A stretch of DNA of 64,000 bases. Source: Pseudonocardia kujensis. GTDB lineage: Bacteria; Actinomycetota; Actinomycetes; Mycobacteriales; Pseudonocardiaceae. The stretch lies in NCBI RefSeq assembly GCF_021283305.1, contig NZ_JAJSOK010000028.1:22182-86181 (forward strand). Reading direction: 5' to 3'. A program made the position numbers and the translations under genes. Below, in pieces: positions 25,505 through 33,761 of this stretch (its first letter is position 1; each line of letters opens with the position of its first letter). The notes under the pieces are model-generated. The model was not told the DNA's origin and searched no databases. It was given only the letters and a program-made list of their open reading frames with translations.

Positions 25505-26139
25505 CCGCCGTGCTGCCGGAGCGGGCCGGGCTCGCGGTGGATGGCAGGGAGGGGCGGGTGGCGGCCACCGCGCGACCGGGCGCGGCACCGTCGCGGATCC
25601 GACCCGTGCGGCCGGTCAACGTGCTGGTCGGCGTGGACCCGGTCGTCTGCCGCCCGGCCGCCGACGCGGCCGCGCGCGCCGCGCACCACGCGATCCGGCA
25701 CGCGGTGTTCGTCGAGGAGCAGGGCGTGTTCGCCGACTCGGACCTCGACGCCCACGACGCCCGCGAGGACGTCGTGCACGTCCTCGCCACCCATCTCGGC
25801 CGCCCCGCCGGCACCGTCCGGCTCTACCCGACCGGCCGCCCGGGCGAGTGGCTCGGCGACCGCCTCGCCGTGCTCCCCGGGTTCCGCTCCGCCGCGATCG
25901 GCGGCCCGCTCGTCCGCTTCGCCGTCGAGACGGCCGGCGCCCGCGACGGGAGCCGCATGCGCGCCCACGTCCAGCTGCCCAACGAGCGCTTCTTCCACCG
26001 CCTCGGCTGGACCACCGACGGCCCGGTGGAGACCTACGTCGGCCACCCGCACGTCCCGATGAGCATCCCGCTCGTGGGCCCGGTGACGCCCTGGCTCGCG
26101 GGGCGCCGCGTGAGGGTCGGTGCCGCCGTTCAGAGGTAG
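25501..26139 (+). CDS. MSMEG_0567/sll0786-family N-acetyltransferase (Nit1C)
   Basis: A 212-residue GNAT-fold protein of the nitrogen-starvation acetyltransferase family. The blocks RHAVFVEEQGVFADSDLDAH, GTVRLYPTG, AIGGPLVRFAVETA and HVQLPNERFFHRLGW fit the family. About 35 leading residues are Arg/Pro/Ala-rich. In mycobacteria the homologue carries the AIR-synthase domain at its C-terminus; here that domain is the separate sll0787-type gene at 6072-7034. It is translationally coupled to the radical SAM gene. No nitrilase, flavoprotein or MSMEG_0570/0572 partner follows, so the cluster is incomplete in this window. Confidence 0.85.
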   Translation: MTAVLPERAGLAVDGREGRVAATARPGAAPSRIRPVRPVNVLVGVDPVVCRPAADAAARAAHHAIRHAVFVEEQGVFADSDLDAHDAREDVVHVLATHLGRPAGTVRLYPTGRPGEWLGDRLAVLPGFRSAAIGGPLVRFAVETAGARDGSRMRAHVQLPNERFFHRLGWTTDGPVETYVGHPHVPMSIPLVGPVTPWLAGRRVRVGAAVQR

Positions 26140-26255
26140 GACGCCCGCAGCTCCTGCCCGCAGGCGCAGGTCGCGGCGGCGTCCCCAGGCGGCAGCGGGG
26201 TCTTCGCGCCGCACGCCGGGCAGCCGATGCGCTGTGGGTCGAGCCGGTGCGGCAC
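26130..26255 (-). CDS. Possible 41-residue zinc-ribbon ORF or gene remnant
   Basis: Reading leftward from GTG at 26255 gives 41 residues with IGCPACGAKTPLPPGD and CACGQEL, a CxxC...CxC pattern of a small zinc ribbon. The same frame continues upstream with sensible residues (FATGGFTSIWVPHRL), so this may be the 3' end of a longer degraded gene. No ribosome binding site is clear. Its end overlaps the acetyltransferase stop. Confidence 0.35.
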   Translation of the reverse strand: MPHRLDPQRIGCPACGAKTPLPPGDAAATCACGQELRASYL

Positions 26256-26406
26256 CCAGATGCTGGTGAACCCGCCGGTGGCGAAGCCCCTGTCGTTCGC
26301 GCACGACGGCGCGGCCGTCCTGGCGCTGCGAGCACCTGCTGCTGGAGGACATCGTGCGCGCCTCGGCCGGCTGGAGCGCGGCACCGCGTCCTGAGCCCGG
26401 ACAGCA

Positions 26407-26439
26407 GTGCGCCCCGCCCGGGGACCGGACGGGGCGCAC
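26407..26439 (-). terminator. Hairpin terminator after glmS
   Basis: GTGCGCCCCG (26407-26416) pairs perfectly with CGGGGCGCAC (26430-26439) across a 13-nt loop, 13 nt past the glmS stop on the leftward strand. It lacks a T-tract, as is common in G+C-rich actinobacteria. Confidence 0.7.
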
Positions 26440-26452
26440 CGAGGACGGCTGT

Positions 26453-28291
26453 CTACTCCACCGTCACCGACTTGGCGAGGTTGCGCGGTCGGTCGACGTC
26501 GCGCTCCAGCGCCACGGCGGCGTGGTAGGCGAGGAGCTGGAGCGGCACCGACATCAGGATCGGGTCGAGCTCGGGCTCGCTCTGCGGGATCACGATGGTG
26601 CGGTCGGCGAGCTCCGCGGAGAGCTCGCGGTGCGCCAGCGCGACCACCGGGCCCTTGCGGGCGCGGATCTCGGCGAGGGTCGAGACGTTCTTCTCGTGGA
26701 GGTCGTCGTCCGGCACGCACGCGACCGTCGGCAGCTCCGGGCTGACCAGGGCGAGGGGGCCGTGCTTGAGCTCGGCGCTGGCGTAGGCCTCGGCGTGCAC
26801 GTAGGAGACCTCCTTGAACTTCTGCGCGCCCTCCTTGGCCACCGGCCAGCCGCGGCGGCGGCCGATGAACAGCACGCTGGGCCGCTGCGCGATCTCCCGC
26901 GCGACGGCCTCGATCGTGCCGGTGCGCTTCTCGTCGTCGAGGATCTGCTCGATCTGGCCGGGCAGCGCCACGAGGCCGTCGAGGATCCGGCGGCCCTCGG
27001 TCGGCGCGAGGTCACGCATGCGCCCGAGGTGCACCGCGAGCAGCGCGAACGCCACGACCGTCGACGTGAACGACTTGGTCGCCGCGACGGACATCTCCGG
27101 GCCGGCGTGGATGTAGATGCCGCCGTCGACCTGGCGCGCGATCGTCGACCCGACGACGTTGACGATGCCGATCACCCTGCCGCCCTTGCGCTGCAGCTCC
27201 TGCACCGCGGCCAGGGTGTCGACGGTCTCGCCGGACTGGCTGACCGCCACGTAGAGCGTGTCCGGCTCGACGACCGGGTTGCGGTACCGGAACTCCGACG
27301 CCGACTCCGACGTCGCGGGCATCCGGGCCAGGTCCTCGATCAGCTGGGCGCCGAGGTCTCCGGCGTAGCAGGCGGAGCCGCAGCCGAGGATCTTCACGCG
27401 GCGGAACTCGCGCGCCTCGCGCACGGTCAGGTTGAGGCCGCCGAGGTGGGCGGTGTTGAAGCGCTCGTCGAGGCGGCCGCGGAGTGCCCGCTCGATCGAG
27501 CGCGGCTGCTCGGCGATCTCCTTGACCAGGAAGTGCGCGTGGTCGCCGACCTCGGCGCCGACGACGTCCCAGTCCACCTCCGACGGCGTCTTCGCCGTGG
27601 AGCGGGCGTCGAGGGTGAAGGTGCGGTAACCGCCGGCGGTGATCGTGGCGAGCTCGCCGTCGTCGAGGTAGACGACCTGGCGGGTGTGCCCGACCAGCGC
27701 CGCGACGTCGCTCGCGACGAACATCTCCTTCTCGCCGATGCCGAGGAGCACGGGCGAGCCGTTGCGCGCGACGACGATCCGGTCGGGGTGCTCGGTGTCG
27801 ACGACGGCGATGCCGTACGCGCCGACGACCTGGCGCAGCGCGTAGCGGACGGCCTGCTCGAGGTCCTCCGCGCCGCCGGTCCTGAAGGCCGCGGCCACGA
27901 GGTGGGCGACGGTCTCGGTGTCGGTCTGCGAGGTGAACTCGACGCCGTCGGCCTGCAGCTTGGCGCGCAGCTCCTCGGCGTTCTCGATGATCCCGTTGTG
28001 CACCACGGCGATCCGGCCGGCGCTGTCGACGTGCGGGTGGGCGTTGTCGACGGTGGGCTCCCCGTGCGTCGCCCAGCGGGTGTGCCCGATGCCGGGGGCG
28101 CCCTTGAACCGCGCGGGCAGGTCCGCCTGCAGGTCGGCGACCCGACCGCTGACCTTGCGCACCTTCAGCTGGCCGCGCTGGATCACGGCGATCCCGGCCG
28201 AGTCGTAGCCGCGGTACTCGAGCCGGTTCAGGCCCTCGATCAGGATGGGCGCCGCGTCCTGCGCGCCCACGTACCCCACGATGCCGCACAT
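26453..28291 (-). CDS. glmS: Glutamine-fructose-6-phosphate aminotransferase (isomerizing)
   Basis: A 612-residue cytosolic enzyme making glucosamine 6-phosphate from fructose 6-phosphate and glutamine, the first step to UDP-GlcNAc and peptidoglycan. The N-terminal nucleophile Cys2 is in MCGIVGYVG. The glutaminase domain has RWATHGEPT and HNGIIENAEELR. Two SIS domains follow, with CGSACYAGDLGAQLIED, SQSGETVDTLAA and the C-terminal YHAAVALERDVDRPRNLAKS ending in VTVE. Length is normal. The start ATG follows GAGGAAC. The ribozyme found upstream of Bacillus glmS is not apparent; instead there are short direct repeats. Confidence 0.97.
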   Translation of the reverse strand: MCGIVGYVGAQDAAPILIEGLNRLEYRGYDSAGIAVIQRGQLKVRKVSGRVADLQADLPARFKGAPGIGHTRWATHGEPTVDNAHPHVDSAGRIAVVHNGIIENAEELRAKLQADGVEFTSQTDTETVAHLVAAAFRTGGAEDLEQAVRYALRQVVGAYGIAVVDTEHPDRIVVARNGSPVLLGIGEKEMFVASDVAALVGHTRQVVYLDDGELATITAGGYRTFTLDARSTAKTPSEVDWDVVGAEVGDHAHFLVKEIAEQPRSIERALRGRLDERFNTAHLGGLNLTVREAREFRRVKILGCGSACYAGDLGAQLIEDLARMPATSESASEFRYRNPVVEPDTLYVAVSQSGETVDTLAAVQELQRKGGRVIGIVNVVGSTIARQVDGGIYIHAGPEMSVAATKSFTSTVVAFALLAVHLGRMRDLAPTEGRRILDGLVALPGQIEQILDDEKRTGTIEAVAREIAQRPSVLFIGRRRGWPVAKEGAQKFKEVSYVHAEAYASAELKHGPLALVSPELPTVACVPDDDLHEKNVSTLAEIRARKGPVVALAHRELSAELADRTIVIPQSEPELDPILMSVPLQLLAYHAAVALERDVDRPRNLAKSVTVE

Positions 28292-28315
28292 CGGTGTTCC
28301 TCCTCGTTCTCGCCG

Positions 28316-28432
28316 GCGCCGGTCGGTGCTGCTCGCTCCGCGAGCTCCGCGAGCTCCGCTCGGTCCCGGTGCTCGCTCCGCAAGCTCCGCTCGGTGCCGA
28401 TGCTCGCTCCGCAAGCTCCGCTCAGCCGTACA
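28316..28432. repeat. Direct repeats of GCTCGCTCCGCAAGCTCCGCT type upstream of glmS
   Basis: About three copies of a unit near 31 bp, built on GCTCGCTCCGC(A/G)AGCTCCGCT followed by CGGT, fill the leader of glmS and run into the end of the next gene. The unit contains the self-complementary GCGGAGC/GCTCCGC, so hairpins can form. Confidence 0.7.
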
Positions 28433-28727
28433 CCAGTCGCCGGAGCTGACGCGCCGACAGCGGCGGGGGCGCCACGCGTCGCGCGTCGAGCTCGTCCCGG
28501 ATCACGGTGAAGATCCGGTCGTTGCGGACCCCGCGGGTGCGGAGCTCGGCGTGCCGCCGCCGCACGAAGTCCTCGGTCGGCTCCGCGAAGTAGGCGAGCA
28601 CCTCGTCGACGACACGGGCGGCCTCGCCCGGGTCGAGCGCGGTACTGCGGACCAGGTGACGCACGAGGTCCGGGTGCGGGCCGGCGATCGCATCGGGGTG
28701 CGTCGGGGAATCCGGAACGGCAGGCAC
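28422..28727 (-). CDS. Conserved hypothetical protein
   Basis: A protein of about 101 residues found in many bacteria but without a known role. The core is helical: PDLVRHLVRSTALDPGEAAR, VVDEVLAYFAEPTEDFVRRR and the very conserved ending DELDARRVAPPPLSARQLRR followed by LVYG. There are no membrane segments or cysteines. GTG at 28727 is chosen because upstream residues lose family character; a GTG three codons earlier (28736) is also possible. A 20-bp palindrome lies 41-60 nt upstream. The last residues overlap the direct-repeat block before glmS. Confidence 0.65.
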   Translation of the reverse strand: MPAVPDSPTHPDAIAGPHPDLVRHLVRSTALDPGEAARVVDEVLAYFAEPTEDFVRRRHAELRTRGVRNDRIFTVIRDELDARRVAPPPLSARQLRRLVYG

Positions 28728-28767
28728 GGGCGAAACTGTGCCCGATCGAGGCCCGGAACGCCAAATC

Positions 28768-28787
28768 CCTGCCCGATTTCGGGCAGG
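28768..28787. promoter_or_regulatory. 20-bp palindrome, operator or terminator
   Basis: CCTGCCCGA-TT-TCGGGCAGG is perfectly palindromic around a TT centre and flanked by AAAT/AAAT. It lies upstream of the 101-residue gene and about 160 nt past the ABC exporter stop, both leftward. A regulator site for the small gene or a terminator of the exporter are both possible. Confidence 0.45.
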
Positions 28788-28944
28788 AAATCGCAAGAAC
28801 TGCGGACAGACGGCGCAGTGCGCGGCCTCCACAGGGGAAATCGAACGGCGAGGGGCCGCCCGTTACGCCGCGACCGCGAGCCGGGTCGGCGGAACGGCTC
28901 GGCCGGGGCGGCTCGGACGGGCCGAACCGGTCAGGCCGAGCGGC

Positions 28945-31900
28945 TCAGGCCGAGCGGGCGGCGGAGAGGTCCTCGGTCTCCGCGTCGGCGGCGGGCTCCA
29001 GCTCGCCTGCCCGCCACAGGGCGGCGTAGCGCCCGTCGGCCGCCAGCAGCTCCGCGTGCGGGCCCTCCTCCGCGATCCGCCCGGCGTGCAGCACGACGAT
29101 CCGGTCCGACGCCGCGGCCGTGGCCAGCCGGTGCGCCACGACGAACGCGGTGCGCCTCGCCGTGAGCCGGTCGCCGGCGGCGAGCACGGCCGCCTCCGTG
29201 GCGGGGTCGAGCGCCGCCGTGGCCTCGTCGAAGATCAGCACGTCCGGGTCGACGAGCTCGGCGCGGGCCAGCGCGACGAGCTGGCGCTGCCCGGCGGAGA
29301 GCCCCTGCCCCCGCTCGCCCACCGGGTGCCGGAACCCGCCTGCCAGGCCGCGGATCATCTCGAGGGCGCCGACGGCCCGGGCCGCCGCCTCGATCTCCGC
29401 CTGCGTGGCACCGGGGCGCCCGTAGGCGATGTTGGCCGCGACGTCGCCGGTGAACAGGTGCGGCTCCTGCGGCACGTACCCGAGCCGGCGGCGGTAGCCC
29501 TCGAGCGGGTAGCGGCGGACGTCGACGCCGTCGATCAGCAGCTCGCCCTCGCCGGCGTCGTAGAACCGGGCGAGCAGCTTCACCATCGTGGACTTGCCCG
29601 CCCCCGTGGCCCCGACGAGCGCGACCGTCTCGCCGGGGCGCACGCGCAGGTTCACGTCGGCGAGCGCCGGCTGCTCGACCCCGGGGTAGCGGAAGGTGAT
29701 CCCGCGCAGCTCCACCTCGCCGCGCAGCCGCTCCGGGACGACGGCGGCGTCGGACTCCGGCGCCGCGGGTACCGAGGTCGGCGTGCGCAGCAGGTCCGCG
29801 ATGCGCAGCAGGCCGATGCGCGCCTGCTGGTAGCCGTCGAACACCTGGGAGAGCTGCTGCACCGGGGAGAAGAACAGCCCGAGGTAGAGCAGGAACGCGG
29901 TGAGCACTCCGGGGGTGAGGTCGCCCGCGGCCACCCGCGCGGCGCCGACGCCGAGCACCGCGGCCTGTGCGACGTCGGAGAGGAACGCGACGCCCGGGAA
30001 GTAGGTCGCGATGTAGCGCTGCGCCCGCATCCGGGTGCGTCGGTAGGCGTCGCTGCGGGCGCCGAACGCCTCGGCGCTGTGCTCCTCGCGGACGAACGCC
30101 TGCGCGACCCGCACGCCGGTGACGTTCTCCTGCATGTCCGCGTTGACGACGCTGACCCGCTCCCGCGCCTCCGCGTACGCCCGCGACGACAGCCGCCGGA
30201 ACACCACGGTGGCTGCCAGCAGGACCGGCAGCACCGCGAGCGCCACCAGGGCGAGCTGCGCGTCGGTGACCAGCAGCGCGACCGCGACGCCGACCAGGGT
30301 GAGCAGGCTGACGACCGCCTGGGCGAGCCCGGTCTGCAGGAACGTCGACAACGCGTCGACGTCCGTGGTCATCCGGGTCATGATCCGGCCGGACAGCTCG
30401 CGCTCGTAGTAGTCCAGCCCGAGCCGCTGCAGGTGGGCGTAGCTGCGGGTGCGCAGCAGGTAGAGCAGGCTCTCGCCGGCGCGCGCGGTGACCACGGTCT
30501 GCGCGGCGACGACCAGCGCGTCGGCCAGCACGATCCCGATCCCGACCAGGGTCGCGATCAGCAGGACCCGCGGCACCCCCGCGGTGATGCCGCCGTCGAC
30601 CGCGTACCGGGCGACCGTCGGGAAGGCCAGGGTGGCCAGCGCGTCGAGCGCCACGAGGAACATGCCGAGGGCGAGGGTCCACCGCACCGGCCTCAGCAGC
30701 CGGGCGAGCCGGAAGCCCGGGTCGGGCGCGGCGGGATCGACCCCACCCAGGCGCGGGGTCTCGGTCGCGGGCCCGAGCCTGGCCACGGCGGCGAGCAGCT
30801 CCGGGGTCGCGGCGATCCCGCCGACCATCCCCGAGGCCCCGGGACCGGTGCGCGCCTGCGGACCGGCGGCGCGACCGGTGCCCGCCTGCGCCGCCGCGGC
30901 CCGGACCGCCCGGTCCGACCCCGTCTCGGCCTCCGCCTCGGCCGCCTCGACCTCGGGCCACAGCGCCGGCGTGACACCGCCGACGGGCACCGCCACCGCC
31001 GGCGCGGCCGCCGGCAGCGGCGCGACCTCGGGCTCCGGGGCCGGCCCGGTCTCCTCGACCGGATCCGCCCCGTCGGCCGCCGACTCCGCGCCCGTGGCCA
31101 ACAGCTCGCGGAACAGCGCGCAGCGCCCCCGCAGCTCGTCCTCGGTCCCGACGTCGACGAGCCGGCCGGCGTCGAGCACCGCGATGCGGTCGGCGAGGGC
31201 GAGGGTGGAGCGCCGGTGCGCGACGAGGATCGTGGTCCGCCCGGCGGTCAGCTCGCGCAGCGCCTCGTGGATGGCGGACTCGGTGGCGGTGTCGACGGCC
31301 GAGGTCGCGTCGTCCAGCACCAGGACGCGGGGATCCGTGAGCAGCGCCCGGGCCAGCGCGATCCGCTGCCGCTGCCCGCCCGAGAGCGTGAGGCCGCGCT
31401 CGCCGACCTCCGTGTCGTAGCCCTCGGGCAGCGCCTCGACGAACGTGGCGACCTGCGCGGCTGCGGCGGCGGCGCGGATCTCCTCCTCGCTCGCGTCGGG
31501 CCGGCCGTAGGCGATGTTGGCGCGGATGGTGTCGGAGAAGAGGAAGGCCTCCTCGAACACGACGCCCAGCTCGGCGCGCAGGTCCCGCAGCCGCAGCTCC
31601 CGGACGTCGACGCCGCCGATCCGCACGGCCCCGTCCCAGGGGTCGTAGAAGCGCGGGAGGAGCAGCGCGACCGTGGACTTGCCGGACCCCGCGGTGCCGA
31701 CCACGGCGAGCGTCTCCCCCGGCTCGGCGCGCAGGGACACCCCGTCGAGCACCGGCCGGCCGGGCTCGTAGCCGAAGCGCACCGCGTCGAGCTCCACCCC
31801 GACCGGGCCGGCGGGCAACGCCCGGGGGGACGGCGGGTCCTGCACGTCCGGCTCCGCGTCGACCAGGTCGTAGACCCGCTCGACGCCCGCGCGGGCCAGC

Positions 31901-32841
31901 TGCGCGCTCACGACCAGGGACCCGACCAGCCGGGCCGGCCCGACGAGCTGCGCGACGTAGGTGGTGAAGGCCAGGAAGGTGCCGAGCGTGATCGACCCGT
32001 GCAGCGCCATCAGCCCGCCGATGCCGATCACCGCGACCTGGCCGAGCGTGGGCAGCGCGAGCAGCACCGGGTTGAGCCGGGCGGTCATCCGCGCGGCGCG
32101 CATCCGCTCGCCGAACAGCCGCCGGGCCAGCCCCTCCAGCCGGCCGACCTCGCGGGTCTCCTGGCCGAAGCCCTTGACCACGCGGACGCCGGTGACCGTC
32201 TCCTCGACCTGCTGCGCGACGTCCGCCGCGCGCTGCTGCGCCGACCAGGTGGCCGGGAACAGCGAACGCCGGGTGCGGCCGGTGATGTAGGCCGCCAGCG
32301 GCAGCATGACCAGCGACACCACCGTGAGCAGCGGGGACAGCCACAGCATCGCCGCGACGGACGCGATCACGAGCGCGACCGTGCCCGCGGACAGCGGCAC
32401 CATCGACAGCAGCGACTGGACCTGCTGGAGGTCGGTGATCGCGCGCGAGGCGACCTGGCCGGTGCGCAGCGCGTCCTGCCGGCGACCGTCCAGCCGCTGG
32501 ACCGAGGCGAACACCTGGCGGCGCAGGTCGTGCTGCACGTCGAGCGCCATCCGCCCGGCGAGGTAGCGGCGCAGGAAGGACGCGGTGAAGCGGACGACTG
32601 CCAGACCCAGGATGGCCAGCACGATCGGCAGCAGCACGTCCGTGACGCCCTGCACCGCGTCGTCGACCGCGACCCGGGTGAGCAGCGGACCCGCGGCGTC
32701 GAGGCTCACCCCGAACACCGACGCGACGAGTGCGCCGATCGTGACCCCGCGGTGCCGCAGGCACTCACGGGTGAGCCGGCGCAGCCATCCGGCGGGCCGG
32801 GTGCCCTGGTCGGGCGAGGTGGTGGGGAGCGGGTCGGGCAC
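28945..32841 (-). CDS. Fused ABC exporter (TMD-NBD-TMD-NBD), one degenerate ATP site
   Basis: A 1298-residue multidrug-type ABC exporter in one chain: membrane domain (about residues 35-320), ATPase 1 (345-580), an Ala/Pro/Glu linker (about 590-700), membrane domain 2 and ATPase 2. ATPase 1 has Walker A VGTAGSGKST (381-390) and LSGGQ, but Glu replaces the Q-loop Gln (GVVFEEAF) and Asp replaces the catalytic Glu (LVLDDATSAVD). ATPase 2 has intact VPQEPHLF and LIFDEATAALD but LSAGQ instead of LSGGQ. So one composite site is consensus and one degenerate, as in heterodimeric exporters such as TM287/288. Mycobacterial Rv0194 is a fused exporter of similar layout. Substrate unknown. Confidence 0.93.
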   Translation of the reverse strand: MPDPLPTTSPDQGTRPAGWLRRLTRECLRHRGVTIGALVASVFGVSLDAAGPLLTRVAVDDAVQGVTDVLLPIVLAILGLAVVRFTASFLRRYLAGRMALDVQHDLRRQVFASVQRLDGRRQDALRTGQVASRAITDLQQVQSLLSMVPLSAGTVALVIASVAAMLWLSPLLTVVSLVMLPLAAYITGRTRRSLFPATWSAQQRAADVAQQVEETVTGVRVVKGFGQETREVGRLEGLARRLFGERMRAARMTARLNPVLLALPTLGQVAVIGIGGLMALHGSITLGTFLAFTTYVAQLVGPARLVGSLVVSAQLARAGVERVYDLVDAEPDVQDPPSPRALPAGPVGVELDAVRFGYEPGRPVLDGVSLRAEPGETLAVVGTAGSGKSTVALLLPRFYDPWDGAVRIGGVDVRELRLRDLRAELGVVFEEAFLFSDTIRANIAYGRPDASEEEIRAAAAAAQVATFVEALPEGYDTEVGERGLTLSGGQRQRIALARALLTDPRVLVLDDATSAVDTATESAIHEALRELTAGRTTILVAHRRSTLALADRIAVLDAGRLVDVGTEDELRGRCALFRELLATGAESAADGADPVEETGPAPEPEVAPLPAAAPAVAVPVGGVTPALWPEVEAAEAEAETGSDRAVRAAAAQAGTGRAAGPQARTGPGASGMVGGIAATPELLAAVARLGPATETPRLGGVDPAAPDPGFRLARLLRPVRWTLALGMFLVALDALATLAFPTVARYAVDGGITAGVPRVLLIATLVGIGIVLADALVVAAQTVVTARAGESLLYLLRTRSYAHLQRLGLDYYERELSGRIMTRMTTDVDALSTFLQTGLAQAVVSLLTLVGVAVALLVTDAQLALVALAVLPVLLAATVVFRRLSSRAYAEARERVSVVNADMQENVTGVRVAQAFVREEHSAEAFGARSDAYRRTRMRAQRYIATYFPGVAFLSDVAQAAVLGVGAARVAAGDLTPGVLTAFLLYLGLFFSPVQQLSQVFDGYQQARIGLLRIADLLRTPTSVPAAPESDAAVVPERLRGEVELRGITFRYPGVEQPALADVNLRVRPGETVALVGATGAGKSTMVKLLARFYDAGEGELLIDGVDVRRYPLEGYRRRLGYVPQEPHLFTGDVAANIAYGRPGATQAEIEAAARAVGALEMIRGLAGGFRHPVGERGQGLSAGQRQLVALARAELVDPDVLIFDEATAALDPATEAAVLAAGDRLTARRTAFVVAHRLATAAASDRIVVLHAGRIAEEGPHAELLAADGRYAALWRAGELEPAADAETEDLSAARSA

Positions 32842-32909
32842 GGATCCAGGTTAGGACGCGGGTCCGACACTCCGCCGCCCGATGACGCCGGCCCCGGTCA
32901 CAGCCGCAC

Positions 32910-33761
32910 TCAGGTCACGTCCCGGCGGCCGCCGACGACCCACGCCACGGCCAGCCCGGCCCCGGTCCAGACGAGGAGCACGAGCAGCGCACCCCACACC
33001 GGCGGCGGCCCGGCGACCCCCGCCAGCCCCTCGACGATCGACGACGCGAACCGCCCGCCGAGCTCCTGCGCGGGCAGGCCGTAGAGCGCGACGTCGCCGG
33101 CGTTGGCGGGCAGGAACGAGGTGAGCCGGGCGATCGCCGTGGGTGCGCTGCCGTCCTCGGTGCCCGAGCGAAGGATCAGCGAGACGAGGTTCTCCGCCGC
33201 CAGCACGTAGACCAGCAGCACGACGACGGCGCCGGCCTGGTTCACGAGGACCGTCCCGAGCGCCACGCCGAGGACCGCCCAGAGCGCGGACACGACGATC
33301 CCGATGACGCTCAGCGCCACGATGCCGCCGACGGACGGCAGCGGCGCCGCGCCCTGCCCGAGCAGGCCCGCCAGCAGGCCGAGCACGATCGCCAGCAGGG
33401 CGTACGCCGCTCCGACACCGGCGGCCACCGCGGCCTTCGCCAGCAGCGTGGGCACCCGGCCGGCCAGCAGGTAGGTGGTGGCCACGGTGCGGTGCCGGAA
33501 CTCCGCCGTGGCCAGCACCACGCCGTGCAGCGCCGCGAACACCGAGGTCAGCGACAGGGCGTAGGCCAGCGAGGCGAGCAGGATCCCGGGCAGGCCGTCG
33601 CCGACCCCGGCGACCGCCGAGCTGAACAGCCCGCCGAACAGGTTCACCATCACCGCGAGCAGGCCCACCGGGATCGCGAGCGCCCACCAGGTGCGCACGG
33701 ACAGGGCCTTGAGGGCCTCGGCGCGCAGGACGCCCGCGGTGGGGAGCAGGTCGGGCGTCAC
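32910..33761 (-). CDS. ABC-2 type transporter permease
   Basis: A 283-residue membrane protein with six hydrophobic segments (about residues 25-45, 62-82, 105-135, 150-175, 180-200 and 255-275). It has the ABC-2 layout: LRAEALKALSVRTWWALAIP at the start and the conserved TAEFRHRTVATTYLLAGRVP between helices 2 and 3. It pairs with the ATPase gene immediately upstream, whose stop its GTG start overlaps by 4 nt. Substrate cannot be told; related pairs export antibiotics, lipids or peptides. Confidence 0.87.
   Translation of the reverse strand: MTPDLLPTAGVLRAEALKALSVRTWWALAIPVGLLAVMVNLFGGLFSSAVAGVGDGLPGILLASLAYALSLTSVFAALHGVVLATAEFRHRTVATTYLLAGRVPTLLAKAAVAAGVGAAYALLAIVLGLLAGLLGQGAAPLPSVGGIVALSVIGIVVSALWAVLGVALGTVLVNQAGAVVVLLVYVLAAENLVSLILRSGTEDGSAPTAIARLTSFLPANAGDVALYGLPAQELGGRFASSIVEGLAGVAGPPPVWGALLVLLVWTGAGLAVAWVVGGRRDVT

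Noticed and set aside
26327..26396. Rightward coding fragment around CEHLLLEDIVRAS
   Set aside because: It reads plausibly for about 15 residues but has no start, no ribosome binding site and no recognisable family.
28292..28421. glmS ribozyme
   Set aside because: The leader consists of short direct repeats; no ribozyme-like core, and actinobacteria generally lack it.
28931..33084. Very long open frames opposite the ABC exporter (over 1200 codons)
   Set aside because: They read as Arg/Gly/Asp/Gln low-complexity, typical of frames antisense to a G+C-rich gene. The opposite strand has all ABC motifs in order.
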